Part shown: piece by piece, positions 12,590 to 24,027 of the stretch
Numbering within the stretch: the stretch's first letter is position 1
Layout of the letters: every line of letters starts with the position of its first letter
Source of the DNA: Artemia franciscana
Lineage: Eukaryota > Arthropoda > Branchiopoda > Anostraca > Artemiidae
Direction of reading: 5' to 3'
Length of the DNA stretch: 64,000 nt
NCBI RefSeq assembly: GCF_032884065.1
Contig: NC_088873.1
Span: 22,681,558-22,745,557 of the forward strand
Made by a program: the position numbers and the translations under genes
The notes under the pieces: model-generated
Database searches by the model: none
What the model was told of the DNA's origin: nothing
The model's input: only the letters and a program-made list of their open reading frames with translations

Positions 12590-13284
12590 CATGAAAAGAG
12601 AAATCACCAATGCAACAGCACAAACACAAAAAAAAAGAGAGACAGAAGGAGAAAAGGAAGACTGTTTTCCTAAATTAGTGATTAATATAGACTTGAATGA
12701 GGCCTTAACCCTACTCATCCATACAATCACATAGGTCAAACAGCATAGCCACACACAATCAACCATAAAGAATAATCCATGGACAGGCAGTCATGTCGTC
12801 AATAAGTATAAGTTGTCATTTACCAAACAATAGAAAAAATAATATAGACAAATAATTCAGAGGCAACATCCAACATAAGGGCTCATCAGGAGAATACACT
12901 GGCCTATATAGGGTTTCACTACTCTAAATTCTCTACCCAGCACAGTGTTGTGGCTACCACAGAATATCCATGGCATCCCTGTGTCAGGTATCACCCCCAA
13001 AATATATGCCTATGAAAGAAAAAAACAGCAAATGTAAAACAACCAAGTAAAACCAAAACAAGCTTATCCTGTTAATATATCCCTCCCTTTAGCAACAATA
13101 GGTAAACTAAATATTATAAATTTTTACCAAATCACAAATATTAACACATTGCAAAAAACCTGAATGAACTAAACAATTATAGAATTCATCTTTACCATGT
13201 GGCTAATTTTTAAGAAAATCCGCTCAATTAGAAACACAATTCAAAATAAATGGCACTGCAACAACATTTCTCAAACCTCCAAAA
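12590..13284 (-). other. Interior of the long-TIR structure, probable 3' flank of the RT
   Basis: No open reading frame of interest. On the minus strand it directly follows the RT stop codon. A short minus ORF (12581-12766) is hydrophobic, and I give it no function. It may be the 3' UTR of the retroelement. Confidence 0.35.
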
Positions 13285-14173
13285 TTAGTTGAAAATTTCT
13301 TTAAGTATTTCTAGATAATTCTTTTGATATTTATTTAAAAGTTTGTTATAATGAAAACTAAATTTTTTAAATTGCCAAGTTAATTTATTTGCAGAAAAAC
13401 CTGTTGATATCAATTTTTGGCTTAAGATTTTACATCTATTTTTAAAATCAATATAATTACTACAAATCCTTGCATAACAAAGTAACTGTGAGAAAAACGC
13501 TGAATATGTGATATTTGAGTGTATATTACTTTCAGGGAATGGGAAACTAATCACTTCAAAATCAAAATCATCCGTTTTATTATACATTTTAAAACTTAAT
13601 TTATTATTATCACAAATATTAATATTTAAATCTAAGAAATGATCTTCATGACCAGCACCATGACTAGGCTCAAGAATAAGCTCTGATGGATATATATTTT
13701 TAGAAATATCAATGAAATCCTTACAATTTAAGACCAAAATATCATCTAAATATCTTTTATTATTTGACAAAGCATGTTTTAAATTAATTGGATTATTCTT
13801 ATCCATCATATATTTATAATCTAGTTGTCTTAAAAACAAGTCAGCTATAAATGGGCTGGCATTCCCCCCCATGGGAATTCCCACAATTTGCTTGTACAAA
13901 TCACCCCCAAATCTTATATAAGTATTGTATAAAACAAATTCCAATAACTCAAAAATCATATCCAAGGTGTAACATCTCAAGTTAACTGTAGTATTAAATC
14001 AATTTGTCCATATAGCTTTTTTATTATAAATGTCTATTTTTAAGAACCTTTTACTAGATAAGAGGAAAGATTTCTTGATAACACTTTTTAGATTATCAAA
14101 CACTACATTAAGTGATAAATTAGTATACATTGTCACAAAATCGAAAGACTCAATTCTTTTAGCTGATTTTTTT
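13285..14173 (-). pseudogene. Reverse transcriptase fragment (Penelope-like or related), broken
   Basis: The open part (13285-13980) encodes, in order, YIRFGGDLYKQIVGIPMGGN, ASPFIADLFL, RYLDDILVLN, HFLDLNINI and a C-terminal region with NITYSAFFSQLLCYARICSN and Q-rich/Lys-rich sequence to EIFN. GIPMGxNxSP and YxDD are RT motifs B and C, with both catalytic Asp present. Upstream in the same frame, SFDFVTMYTNL (about 14115-14150) is motif A, but an in-frame TGA at 13999-14001 separates it and the 5' part is missing beyond ~14173. The motif style (DFxTLYTN, GIPMGxNxxPxxADLFL) is that of non-LTR, Penelope-like or allied RTs rather than LTR elements or the LINEs elsewhere here. No GIY-YIG domain, RNase H or integrase is seen. 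Confidence 0.7.
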
Positions 14174-15048
14174 AGCTGGATCTGATTCTTTTTAGCTGGA
14201 TCTGAAAGGAGCTTTTGATGAAGTTATAAGGTATTTTAGCATTTGTATTTTTAATATATCTGTGAAAAAGTTATAATGATGGAAATATTGTTAAAGATTG
14301 CTAACAAATCTGTAAGATGTTTGTAAGTCTTCTTTGTGTTTATTGAATTGAGAGGTCCTGTCTAAGACAGTTTCAAATCACAAAATTTAGAGAGGTGTAA
14401 AATGCGTTTTGAAAATATAGCGGGGGGGGGGAATCTGTCGTTCTTTTTCAAAGAAAACAAAAATAAAGGCATTTTCAATGAAAGTATTTTAAAAAAAATC
14501 TAGGGGGAGAGTATGGGGCGATTCCCTTGTCCCTCTTGTAATTGACGCCACTGGTCTCAGATTTCTGTTTTGCCTCTCTTCAGGTTTTTAAAAATTGCTA
14601 TTGAGCCTTCTTGAAAAAATGGACTTTCTCTACGCCATTATGATTTAAAAGGTAGATGTTATTGATACACTTAAACATAGAAACTACCAAAGCCGTACCC
14701 AGGGGGTTGGCTACTAAGTTTCAACCCCACCCCAAATTTTTGAACTTGTAAAAAGTAACAAAATACATATAAACAAATCGTTCCACGTTTAGTACTTTTT
14801 TCACCCCTCCTCCCCCCAACAAAAACTTGCATATGCCCTTGAACACACAAGAAATCTGAATAAATAAAAACAAACCTGAAAAGCCAATAAGAGAAAAAAA
14901 AATTAACTAAGAAAGAACAGAAGACTTGCAGGGTTGCCATATTATAAAAACTAATTCTTGAATAACGAAATTGTTGAAGTTTTTATTTGGGCAACTGCCC
15001 TGTTGTAGCACCATAGTAATCACATATAGCTGGCACATTTGATATTAC
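14174..15048. other. Interior of the long-TIR structure, right part
   Basis: It holds a short direct duplication of TTTTTAGCTGGATCTGA at 14168-14210, a G-run at 14421-14430, and a stretch (14380-14860) with CCC/GGG-rich blocks such as GTACCCAGGGGGTTGG that look like debris of another short element. No gene. Confidence 0.4.
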
Positions 15049-15631
15049 ATCAATTAAACAAAAATTAAAAAAGCCTCTTCTTTGATAAATAAATATTGAA
15101 AGTTTCCATAGATTAACATAAAAAAAATTATATTGCATAAATAATTACTAGAAGAATTGCTAAGGATAACCTGCACTTAATCGTAATTTGGAGTGAGAAA
15201 CCCCTTAAATTAACCCTGTTTAAAGGCTTAGATAAAACACTTCAAAACATTGTTATCTAAACTTGACAAGAGGGTTCGTTTAAATGCCTACATTCCAGTC
15301 TTAACTATACCATAAAAGGTAATAATTGTTTTTCAATGCTTGTGATCTAATTATGGAATATAGTAGCTTATAAAACAGTGAAAAGTTGAATTTATCTAAG
15401 GTAAGCAAGGATTTACACTTTTAATAGTAATATAGGATCAAATTTGACCAAAATATAAGCTGTAATGCACAAAAAGCTGCGTTATTTAGAAGAGGGGGAA
15501 GGGGTATAGTTAGGGACCTAAAAATAACTTCCCGGGATATACTTTAGCCTGTAGACACATCCCAGAAAGTTTCAATTCACTAGCCCAACAACTTTCCAAG
15601 ATAGCAAGAAGTCAATGGACTAGAATTTTAC
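15049..15631 (-). repeat. Right long terminal inverted repeat
   Basis: Reverse complement of 12005-12589 with scattered substitutions, for example in CTATATAACACAGC versus CTAAATAACGCAGC and CAGGGATGTG versus CTGGGATGTG. It ends CTAGAATTTTAC at 15631. Confidence 0.85.
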
Positions 15632-15870
15632 CTCTAGCCAGCAATAAAGAAAAATCCTGTATATAGGCCTACTGGTCAATGAAATAGGTGACAGCTTGTC
15701 AGGTGCATCCTAAACTGTGTGCCATGGCTTGATGCACCAATCTCTATTGATGGCTGACTTGAAGGCTTCACTACTTGGGGGCCTGACTGTATTCTGGCTA
15801 AGGTAGTCCCAAAAGCCATCCACATAGTTGGAGGAAAATTTGGGTTGCAGCATAGTAGCCCAGGCCTTGG

Positions 15871-16121
15871 GTAAGACAACCAGTACTGGGACACTTCAAT
15901 CACTCTGCCTATTCTGGGACAGAATCTTTGGTTAGATTGCAACATGTCCAATACTGGGACAAAAGACAACAGGTCTTTTGGAAGGAACACAGAAAAATGT
16001 ATAGATTAGGTGTCCAAGATTAAAGTCTTTTGTCCCAGTATTGGACATGTTGTAATGCAATCAAAGATTCTGTTCCAGAATAGGCAGAGTGATCAAAGTG
16101 TCCCAGTACTGGTTGTCTTAC
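15871..16121. repeat. Inverted repeat, 97-bp arms with 57-bp spacer
   Basis: 15871-15967 is the reverse complement of 16025-16121 with a handful of mismatches. The arms contain CCAGTACTGGGACACTT and GTCCAATACTGGGACAAAAG. Three GGGAC/GTCCC-type motifs lie in each arm. The transcript could form a near-100-bp hairpin. It lies directly between the long-TIR structure and the next LINE. Confidence 0.8.
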
Positions 16122-16139
16122 CCTATTTGTTTTTGGTAA

Positions 16140-17880
16140 AGTGTTAGGGGGTGCCAATTGAAGCCAACACAGCTATGCATGCTGTCTTCTCCTCCATTCC
16201 AGTCTATTTAAAGCTTCTGTCTTTACACCCTCCCAAGAAGTGTCTGTTTCCATTAAATCTTTCCTTACAACATCCACATGTTGGAAGACCTGCATTTTGC
16301 TTAGCCATAGGTAGTTGGCTAATAAGGACAAACTTTGGCAATCTGTTATCCTTTATCTACAGCATGCCCAAGTGATCTTATCCTTTCTCTCATTATAGCC
16401 CTAGAAAGCAGGATTGAACCACATTTTTCATACAACCTACTCTTTAAGTTATAGTCAGCTAGTTGAGTAGAATACCCAGAACAATCTGTAGGCAATTTCT
16501 ATAGAAAACATCTAGTAAATCCTTGTCCATGTTTTTGGAGCACCCATGCTTCAGAACCATACTTGATCATGGTCATCACTATAACTTCCAGTATTCTAGT
16601 CTTGGTTTGCAAACCAAACTTATCTTCCTATTTTTCCAAACTTTAACAGTGAAAAAACCCACAGGCTTGACTATTCTGCATTTACCATCATCACTGCACC
16701 CGCCTTCTTTACTAACAATGCTATCTTGGTAAGTGAAGGTATCCACTTGATCAATCTTTTGTTGCCCAACATCACTTCACCTTTGCTTCTTCCTTGTCTT
16801 AATAACTAAGTCTTCTTTACATTAATTTTTAAACCTATTCTTGCACCCTCAACCTGCAAAACCTCTAAAAACTCTTTTATTTTGTCAACAATTTCATTTA
16901 AGATGCTTCAACCATCAGTATAATCTAATTCTAAGATAGCTTCACTGCCCAATTTCATTCAGTGTTCTCTCATTGCATTTACTGTGCTCCTTAGGACATA
17001 GTCCATCAATATGACACAAATAAATAGAGATAGAACACAATCTTGATTAACTCTTGGTTTTTGTCTAAAAAAAACAGCTTCAAAGCTCATTTCCTTCCTT
17101 AACTGCAGCAATGTTATTCTTGTACATAGCACTAACCACTAACATATTTATCTGGTATAACATACAATTGCAGGACCACTAAGGTTATTCTGTCAGCTGA
17201 ACCAAATGCTTACTCATAGTCTATGGAACTGACAATTGAGGGGTTGGATGACTCAGGCACTTCTCAATTATTCATTTAAGAGTGAAAATTTTGTTGAAGC
17301 ATCCTCTATCCTTCCTAAAACCACACTATTCTTCTCTTTGAACTTTATATACAGTGTCTCTATGTGTAAAAGTATCATGGTTAGTAATTTGCTTCTGATA
17401 GAAATAAGGCTAATGCCTCTATAACTCTCCTATCTTTGAATAGGACTAGTCCAGATTGACTATTTCCTCTCTATTTATTAACATCCTACTCACTCTTATC
17501 ACCTTTTTTATGGGAGAGAGAGAGTAATTTGAGTGTTCCTAAAATTGCTCATTTCCTCATTTTTTAATCCTCATTTAGAGTTTTCTTCATTTTTTTTAAT
17601 CCTTTTAGTAGGCTACAGTCACTAATTCTTTCTCACAAAATAAGTCTCCCCTCACATCCAAATTTTCACAAGGTTTTTCATTCTTCTCTATATATTCCTG
17701 TAACTATCATGGTTTAGCACATTCTCAAAATGTTCTGCCCATCTCCAATTCTTTCCTTATCACTAATTATTGTCCTTCTCCTATCTTTGAATAGGACTAG
17801 TCTAGATTGACTATTTCCTCTCCATTTATTAACATCCCAGTACAATATTTTATCATAGCACCAAGTGCTGGACTACCATG
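16140..17880 (-). mobile_element. Degenerate non-LTR retrotransposon, RT and C-terminus
   Basis: Read on the minus strand, remnants occur in family order. There is a palm region with LDYTDG in place of YADD (about 16925), then FLEVLQVEGARIGLKINVKK (about 16800-16860), then the post-RT block equivalent to ERLRWLGHV...AKRKAG..GWE near 16200-16370. Stops and frameshifts occur throughout. The 3' part is the same family as the 1078-1680 copy. The 5' end is unclear because homology fades by about 17880 and a 60-bp direct repeat disrupts 17427-17837. Confidence 0.7.
17427..17837. repeat. 60-bp direct repeats 351 bp apart inside the LINE
   Basis: 17427-17486 and 17778-17837 both read CTCCTATCTTTGAATAGGAC... 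to ...ATTTATTAACATCC with two mismatches. They bracket about 290 bp of LINE sequence and suggest a local duplication after insertion. Confidence 0.75.
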
Positions 17881-17886
17881 AGCCCT

Positions 17887-17912
17887 GGAAAGCAAAAAGT
17901 ATTTTGCTTTCC
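17887..17912. repeat. Short perfect hairpin
   Basis: GGAAAGCAAAA, a 4-base loop, and TTTTGCTTTCC form 11-bp perfect arms. It lies in the gap between two oppositely oriented LINEs. Its role is unknown and could be accidental. Confidence 0.5.
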
Positions 17913-18030
17913 AAATTAGCAGGCTAAATTAAAGTTCTTTTCTTTTTTCTTGGCTTATCTTGGAAGGTCAGTAATTGCCTTAAATTAACTAAAGGTTCTC
18001 TTCTTCAAGATAGAGAATAAGAGAACATGA

Positions 18031-18611
18031 ATGCCTCATGGCATTCACAAGGAACTTGCCACAAAATACAATGTTAGCAAGGTAAAAGCAATTGTTGACT
18101 CTGCAATCACTGCACAAGTGATAGGGCTTGCACCAGATGCACTAGATGAACACATATGCTGCACAGTCAGAAACAAGCAAGAAAGGCAGCAATGCAAACT
18201 CAACATTGTCGGATATGGGATTTTCTGATCCAAGCAAGTGAGGAAGACTTCTTTGCCAAATATTTCCAGGATACCTACAAAATAGTGACCAAATTTTTCA
18301 CTGTGAAGAGACTACCAGCCTTGTCCCCCATGGCTGGGCAACCACTGCGATATCCACCAGTCCTATTCATCGTAGCCAGCTTTACTGAAAAGAAGCTTAT
18401 CCTAGATGCCTCCTACCAGTGCAAAGACACAATTCGATTCTATGGTGATAGCTCCAAAGAAGATTGCAATGCCAGAAAAACCCTGTTGGAGGAGATGAAG
18501 AAAAGACAGGCAAATGGAGAAACAGAACTAGTGATTAGAAAAGGAAAAATCACAAAAAACGGGCAAACTCAAGCAATTCCAATGGCGAGCTGCTTGAGCA
18601 TGGAAAAATAG
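18031..18611 (+). pseudogene. LINE ORF1 remnant
   Basis: Two overlapping frames make one broken protein. 18031-18228 reads MPHGIHKELATKYNVSKVKA..., and the frame at 18156-18611 reads AMQTQHCRIWDFLIQASEED to the LINE-typical RFYGDSSKEDCNARKTLLEE, then KRQANGETELVIRKGKITKN. This is the ORF1 protein of a non-LTR retrotransposon, probably an RNA-binding chaperone, placed directly upstream of the endonuclease ORF. It is shifted near 18200. The assignment relies on position and composition rather than a known domain. Confidence 0.55.
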
Positions 18612-18655
18612 CCACTACCTCTTACCGTCTCAGCCCCCCTGTAAATAGTCTATGT

Positions 18656-19942
18656 GTGAGTGATAATAACAATGTAACAGTAAACTTCTGTGAAAGTAAA
18701 AACAGTAAATTAAGAGTTATGTCCCCATGCCCCTCTGCATTGTCCCTCAATAGCAGCTCTGTGTACTTCAGTTGTAATTCACCCACTTCAAATATAAGTG
18801 AGAACAATAGTGCACATAACCAAAAGTTGCCTAGACACACCCAAAAACTTGTAAACATTATGACAGCTAATGTTGATATTATCACCAATAAGATCCTAGA
18901 ACTGGCAACAGTGCTTAAATTAAGTCAGATAGATTTTGCAACTCTGACAGAAATTAGCCCTAAGAATTCCAGATTTAAACTGACAGAAGACTCAATCTGC
19001 CCCACTGGATACAACATCTTCAGCAATCTGTCCAATCCAAACTGCAGAAGAGGAGTTGCTGTTCTGGCTTCCAAGGAATTCCAGGTAAGAGAAATTTCTG
19101 TCCTGAATTCTTACTTACCTTGGGTTGAAGCCACTTGGGTATCCCTGTCCCTACCTAATGAAATGTTTATCCTAAGCTCAATTTACAGGAGCCCCAGTAG
19201 TCCATGCCAGCTGTCCTCTCAAAGAGCAATTGCTGAAATGACACAATTCATACTATGCAACTTCCCAAAGGCAACTTTGCTCATGACAGGGGACTTCAAC
19301 CTCCCAAGCATGTTCTGGATAGATGGCCAAGGTATGACCAGGTCAAGGCTATAACAAGACCCACTAATTCAAGTTCTTGCTGATAATTTTCTGTACCAAA
19401 CAGTAACTGTGCCGACAAGAATGCGTCCAGGACAAAATCCTTCAACACTCAACCTAGTCATAACCAATGACCCAGAAAAGGTGATCAGGACACAGACTCT
19501 CAGTCTGATTGGCTCAAGTGACCACATGCCGGTCCTTTCATCTATACAACTCAACTCCAAACCATCAAAATATACTAAGCAATCCTTTACTAATTACAAG
19601 ATGATGGTGAAAGAGCTGATAGATACCAATCTGGAAACTCTGATCTCAGGTGATGTGGAAGCTTCATGGCTAATCCTAAAAAATACCCTACTAGAGAGCC
19701 TTGCCAAACATACCAGCATGACATGGAAAAAGAAACCAAAAACTCTACCTTTCCTCTCTCCAAAAATCAAGAAACTATGCAGTAGGAAGAAAAAACTTTG
19801 GGAGAAGTTTGTGAAACAAAAAACAACAACAGTATACAAGAAGTACAAATTTGCCAGGAATCTCCTCAGAAAAAAGACGCGGAAACTTACTGTAAACTAC
19901 AAAGAACATCTGGCCAAAAATGTCAAGGAAAGCCCTAAGTAA
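18656..19942 (+). pseudogene. LINE ORF2, apurinic-type endonuclease part
   Basis: 18656-19354 carries LVNIMTANVDIITNK, QIDFATLTEI, YRSPSSP and TGDFNLPSMFW, and the frame continues after a TAA in 19409-19942 with LNLVITNDPE and GSSDHMPVLS. These are the standard EN blocks (N, E, SxYRPP-like, GDFN, SDH) of LINE endonucleases. In the first block the usual NxRSL becomes NVDII. The Lys-rich stretch TWKKKPKTLPFLSPKIKKL that links EN to RT is present. The in-frame stop at about 19352 kills it. Confidence 0.8.
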
Positions 19943-21603
19943 TTCTGGAAAATATCTCCCTGCTTAAACCAGGCAGACACTCAGTACCAGACCTGGAGAA
20001 TAACATCTCAGTCTCTTCCTGCGCCTCCAAAAAAGCTAACCTTCTGAATCAGCAGTTTACCTCAGTGTTTTCTAAGGATTGTTGGTCACCCTTCCCAATG
20101 TTACATTCACTGATCACACTTAAAGAAGTAACCAAACAGCTTAAGGAGCTTGATTCCAAAAAATTGACTGGACATGATGGTCTGAGTCCACAACTGCTGA
20201 AGGAACTAAGCCCTGCTATTTAAGCGCCCCTGGTAAAATTATTTAACTTGTCGGAAAGCTTCCAAGGGATTGGAAGGCATCAGCCTTACCTGTGTGGCAT
20301 GCAAGGTCATGGAGAGAATTGTCAACAAACGCATCATTAACCATCTTGAGGCTAACTCACTCATCAGCAGCAGCCAGCATAGTTTTCGTTCGTAAGAGAT
20401 CAGTGGATACAAACCTTCTTGAGTCTTACAGTCTTGTAACTAACCTACTAGAAAAAGGAGTACCAGTGGATATAATCCTACTGGATCTAGCCAAAGCTTT
20501 TGACAAAGTTTGTTACTGCTACCTCATTCACAGGCTATGTACCCTGTCTCTTAGTCCAAAAGTGATCAGTTGGATTGAGGATTTTCTGAGGGACAGAACA
20601 CAGCAAGTGAAAGTGACTGCTGGACTGAACAGTCACACTCTCTCTGGTGAAGTCAAGTCACCAGCGGGGTCCCCCAGGGCAGTGTCCTGGGCCCTACCCT
20701 GGTCAATATATACATAAATGAGCTAGCCCTTATCACCAGTAACAAAACCACTCCTTATGCGGATGATTCAAAACTCATAGGTCCTGCCAATACCCCTTCT
20801 GCCCGTCAATCCCTCCAAACTGATCTCAACCACATGTGCTCCTGGGTCAAAAGATGGTTGCTGGAATTCAAGACTGAAAAATGCAAGGTCATACACTTTG
20901 GACACGACAACCCCAGCAACAATACCTAATGACCCAAAACCCTGGGAGTCACCATATACTGGAGCATGTTCAGGAGGAGAGAGACCTTGGAGTTATTGTA
21001 GACTCCCATTTGAAATTCAGCTCCACTCACAGAAGATCTCAGCCAATGCTAGCAGAGCCCTAGGCATCATAAAAACACAGCATTACCAGCAGAAGTAGAA
21101 ATGTAATCACCAAGCTCTACAAAGGACTGGTAAGGCCATGTTTGGAGGTGGGGACCATTCTGGCCACCCCTTGATTCAAAAAGGACAAGGTAGTGCTTGA
21201 GCAAATCCAACAAAGGGCCACTAAGCTGATATCTGGTATGGAAAACAAGCCCTACAGTGAATGGCTGAGGGAACTCAACCTCCCCTCTTTAGTCTACAGG
21301 CGGAAATGTGGGGATATGATCCAGGCACACAAACTCCTCTTTACCAATCAAGATGAGCTCCTGGAGATTGACCCCTCCCACATAACACGAGGACACCCAA
21401 AACAAATCTGCAAACTTCATGCAAGGACTGAAGCAAGATGCAGCTTCTTCTCGAACTGGATTGTGAACCTCTGGAACAGCCTCAAGGAGAAACCTGTTCC
21501 TGCAGAATCAACAGATGTATTCAAACGCCGTCTGGATGCTGAGTTGAGTGACAAACCGTGGAGATTTGGCTGGGATTCACCAGAATCTTCCAACATAATC
21601 TAA
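19943..21603 (+). pseudogene. LINE ORF2, reverse transcriptase and C-terminus
   Basis: Pieces in several frames: VTKQLKELDSKKLTGHDGLS (about 20125-20190), ILLDLAKAFDKV (motif A, about 20475-20510), a frameshift just before the PQGSVLGP motif (about 20665-20695), YADD at 20756-20767, then in 21193-21603 LEQIQQRATKLISGMENKPY and a long open C-terminal block with SFFSNWIVNLWNSLKE. The C-terminal region is intact over 136 codons while the catalytic core is broken. Probably CR1/L2 or Jockey clade. Confidence 0.8.
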
Positions 21604-21639
21604 TCAACCATGTATGCAACTGTCATCACAAGGAGTGAT

Positions 21640-22890
21640 TCAACAGGATCAAAAGTCCTTATTTCACTCCAAGATGTGATTTAAGGTAATTTTAAGGCAA
21701 TAGGCTTCAGGGACATGTAAAACTCACAAGGATATCTTGTACTTGAAGAGAAATTACCAGAGTGATCAATCTCTGTCATTACTAATCTTCAAAAAAACTG
21801 CATCTGCAGACACCATGAGAAATTATATACTATAATTTTTATTGATACCAAAAATATTGTGTAGAAATTATTGGGGACCCTTGTAGAGCTAGTTTGCTGT
21901 CCATTATTTTTTTGTATTACCTCACCTCTTAGTAGCAACAGAAAGGGAGGGAATAGGAGGAGGGAGGCTAGAAGAGCTCATGATTTTTCTAAACTGAATC
22001 ATTTCACCTTGGATTTGTTGGTGCTTGAGAGTTTGAATTTTAAGGCATTTTTAGGCTTAAGGTACATTGACATCTTTGCAGCCCTTCTCTGGACACCCTT
22101 AAACAGATTACAATCACTGATAAAACAGGATGATGCAGTCATCATTACCATATTCAAGGTAGGGATGAACAAGAATAATGAAGAATTTTTTAGTAATTAC
22201 TGGTTTTCTGGGGCTGATTCTTGATTGAACAAAACACAAGGCTCTTGTAGCTTTAGGTGTCTGTATGGGGTTAAACTCTTATTTTCAATCAGTAGCTCAT
22301 TGACATAACAAGAATCTAGGGATTAGTTTTTACTCAAAGGGCTCTGTTAGATAATCTTTTGCACCTCTGTGATCATAAAAAAAATGTGTATTTGTTGTAT
22401 CCATCAAAGGACAATCCTAATCATCCATATATTATTTAACTTGTGTGGCAGTTTACACTACAGACTTCATGCAAAACAGGAGCTGCTCATGATACATTCT
22501 AGCACATATTGTCTTAAGCTAAGAATTGTGTAGGCAGATTAATTGATTTATCTATCCTTAATTTTCTGATAGTGTTTTAAACACGTATATGCGGGGAGCT
22601 CCAAGCTTAAATTATAAAATGACCATATTTTTTTTTATTACCCCCATATTTCCTGCTTAACTCACCCTATTTCTGGGGCTTTGACAAACACTCATTCTCT
22701 GTGCAAGGTATAGCTCTGCTTATATGCTTAAGGTAATATGCATACTTACATGAAAATGAACTTAAATAAAAAACCTTTAATAACAGCTTTTCCCAAACTC
22801 ACACACCATTGGCTTTGTTTTAGAATGCTTGTAGAATAGAATTTAATTGAAAATTTTTTTTTCATAGCATTATTGGTTTGATATGTCTGT
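21640..22890. other. Gap between LINE and foldback element
   Basis: The plus ORF at 21871-22224 (117 codons) includes LRYIDIFAALLWTPLNRLQS. I cannot assign it and suspect retroelement flank. No other gene signal. Confidence 0.4.
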
Positions 22891-22892
22891 AA

Positions 22893-23270
22893 ATTGGTGA
22901 ATGCCAACATTCACTGGTGAATATCCAAGATACCTTTTTTCTCCTTAGATTTAGTCAGCATTGCCAGTAAGATTTTTACATTTAATGCAAGGTTTGATGA
23001 TGACAGGTTAGATTTGGTTAGGTGAGTTCAGGTCGGGTTAAGTTAGCTTAGGTTAAGTATTTGACCCATTTCTGATATTCATAATCAAATGTAACCCAAC
23101 TTAATCTAAATTAATCTAACCTAACTAACATAATTTAACCTAACCTAAATTTAACTTTTACCATCATAGCTTGCATAAGACTGAAAAGGCTAACTTGCAA
23201 AGCTAATTGAATCTAAGCAGAGAAAAGGAATTTCAAACATTCACTGGTGAATGTCAACATTAATCAGATT
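22893..23270. repeat. Foldback element with TTAGG/CCTAA-like arms
   Basis: About 22893-23060 and 23090-23270 are diverged inverted copies. Both outer ends contain the palindrome-like ATTCACTGGTGAAT. The next blocks match as TTTTTCTCCTTAGATTTAGT versus TTTTCTCTGCTTAGATTCAA. Near the centre the left arm is rich in GGTTAGG/GGTTAAG and the right arm in CCTAACC. The centre (near 23075) is a short unpaired stretch. No ORF. Confidence 0.7.
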
Positions 23271-23289
23271 TCAGACATTCATGGCAACA

Positions 23290-24027
23290 TAATATATATT
23301 TGTTTATATTTTATTTATTCGTCCAATAGCTTGTAAGCTAAAAAGTTTGTAAGCATATCATTCAAAATGAAAATCAAAAACTGGCAACTGCTAGGATATT
23401 TAACAAAAATCAATGGTAGACTTATGGTTGACAATATACATCAGTGTAAAAAGAGGTGTTTACTAACTCAGTCTTAAAACTGTGAACAGTACAAGCAGTG
23501 TAATGAGTTCCAAAGCTCTATTGATCTATTTACAAAAGACATCACACCTATTTTGGATTTTGGGGGGGGGATTTAAATGCGTTTTGCCTGGTTGATGTTT
23601 AATGGCTTCTTGGAAAGAAATTTTCTTAATCCAAATTTACAATGCTGTTTACAATACTGTGGACACTGAGAAGATCAGATTGCTTCCCACAGAAGTGAAA
23701 ACTTGGCAATCCTAACATCTCCAAACATTTTGAATACAACAAATGCCTCCAGTAGAGAATTAGCTTTGTAGCTGATCTTTGTACTTATTCAATTTTCTTC
23801 CTATCATCTTTATTTATAGGGGAGCATATTGGAGAGCAATATTCAATGATAGGGCAAACCTTTAACTTGTATAGTTTAAAAGTTGTTTTTACATTAAACT
23901 TCCAAAATACTCTTTTTAACTTATTCTTTTAAATACTCTTTTGTATGCTTAGAACCCAATGTGCTCATTAAAAAGAGTTGAAAGTACATAAAAAACTTCA
24001 AAAAAAGGTTTTAGTAATTTAGAGCCC

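Larger units (their letters stand above)
12005..15631. mobile_element. Transposon-like structure with ~585-bp terminal inverted repeats and an RT inside
   Basis: Arms at 12005-12589 and 15049-15631 are inverted copies about 98% identical by eye, with outer ends GTAAAATTCTAG. Between them lie a minus-strand broken reverse transcriptase (13285-14173), its probable 3' flank (12590-13284) and low-complexity or other repeat sequence (14380-14860). The outer ~120 bp of each arm match the ends of the short MITEs at 54.3-57.3 kb, so the termini belong to a recognised local family. No clear target-site duplication is seen: the left flank ends ATTACTCA and the right flank starts CTCTAGCC. It could be an RT-bearing element, a foldback transposon that captured RT sequence, or a palindromic rearrangement. 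Confidence 0.7.
18000..21640 (+). mobile_element. Nearly full-length but dead CR1/L2/Jockey-type LINE
   Basis: Order along the plus strand: ORF1 remnant (18031-18611), AP-type endonuclease (18656-19700), RT (about 20040-20900), and the post-RT domain ending at 21603 with RFGWDSPESSNI. Stops and frameshifts make it inactive. It runs head-to-head with the minus-strand LINE at 16140-17880. No poly-A tail or clear target duplication is seen after 21603. Confidence 0.8.

Noticed and set aside
12005-15631. Reading the whole structure as an LTR retrotransposon
   Set aside because: The long repeats are inverted, not direct, and there is no gag, protease, RNase H or integrase signal.
21871-22224. 117-codon plus ORF after the LINE
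   Set aside because: No RT, EN or other known block. Probably LINE flank or chance. Kept only as a note.
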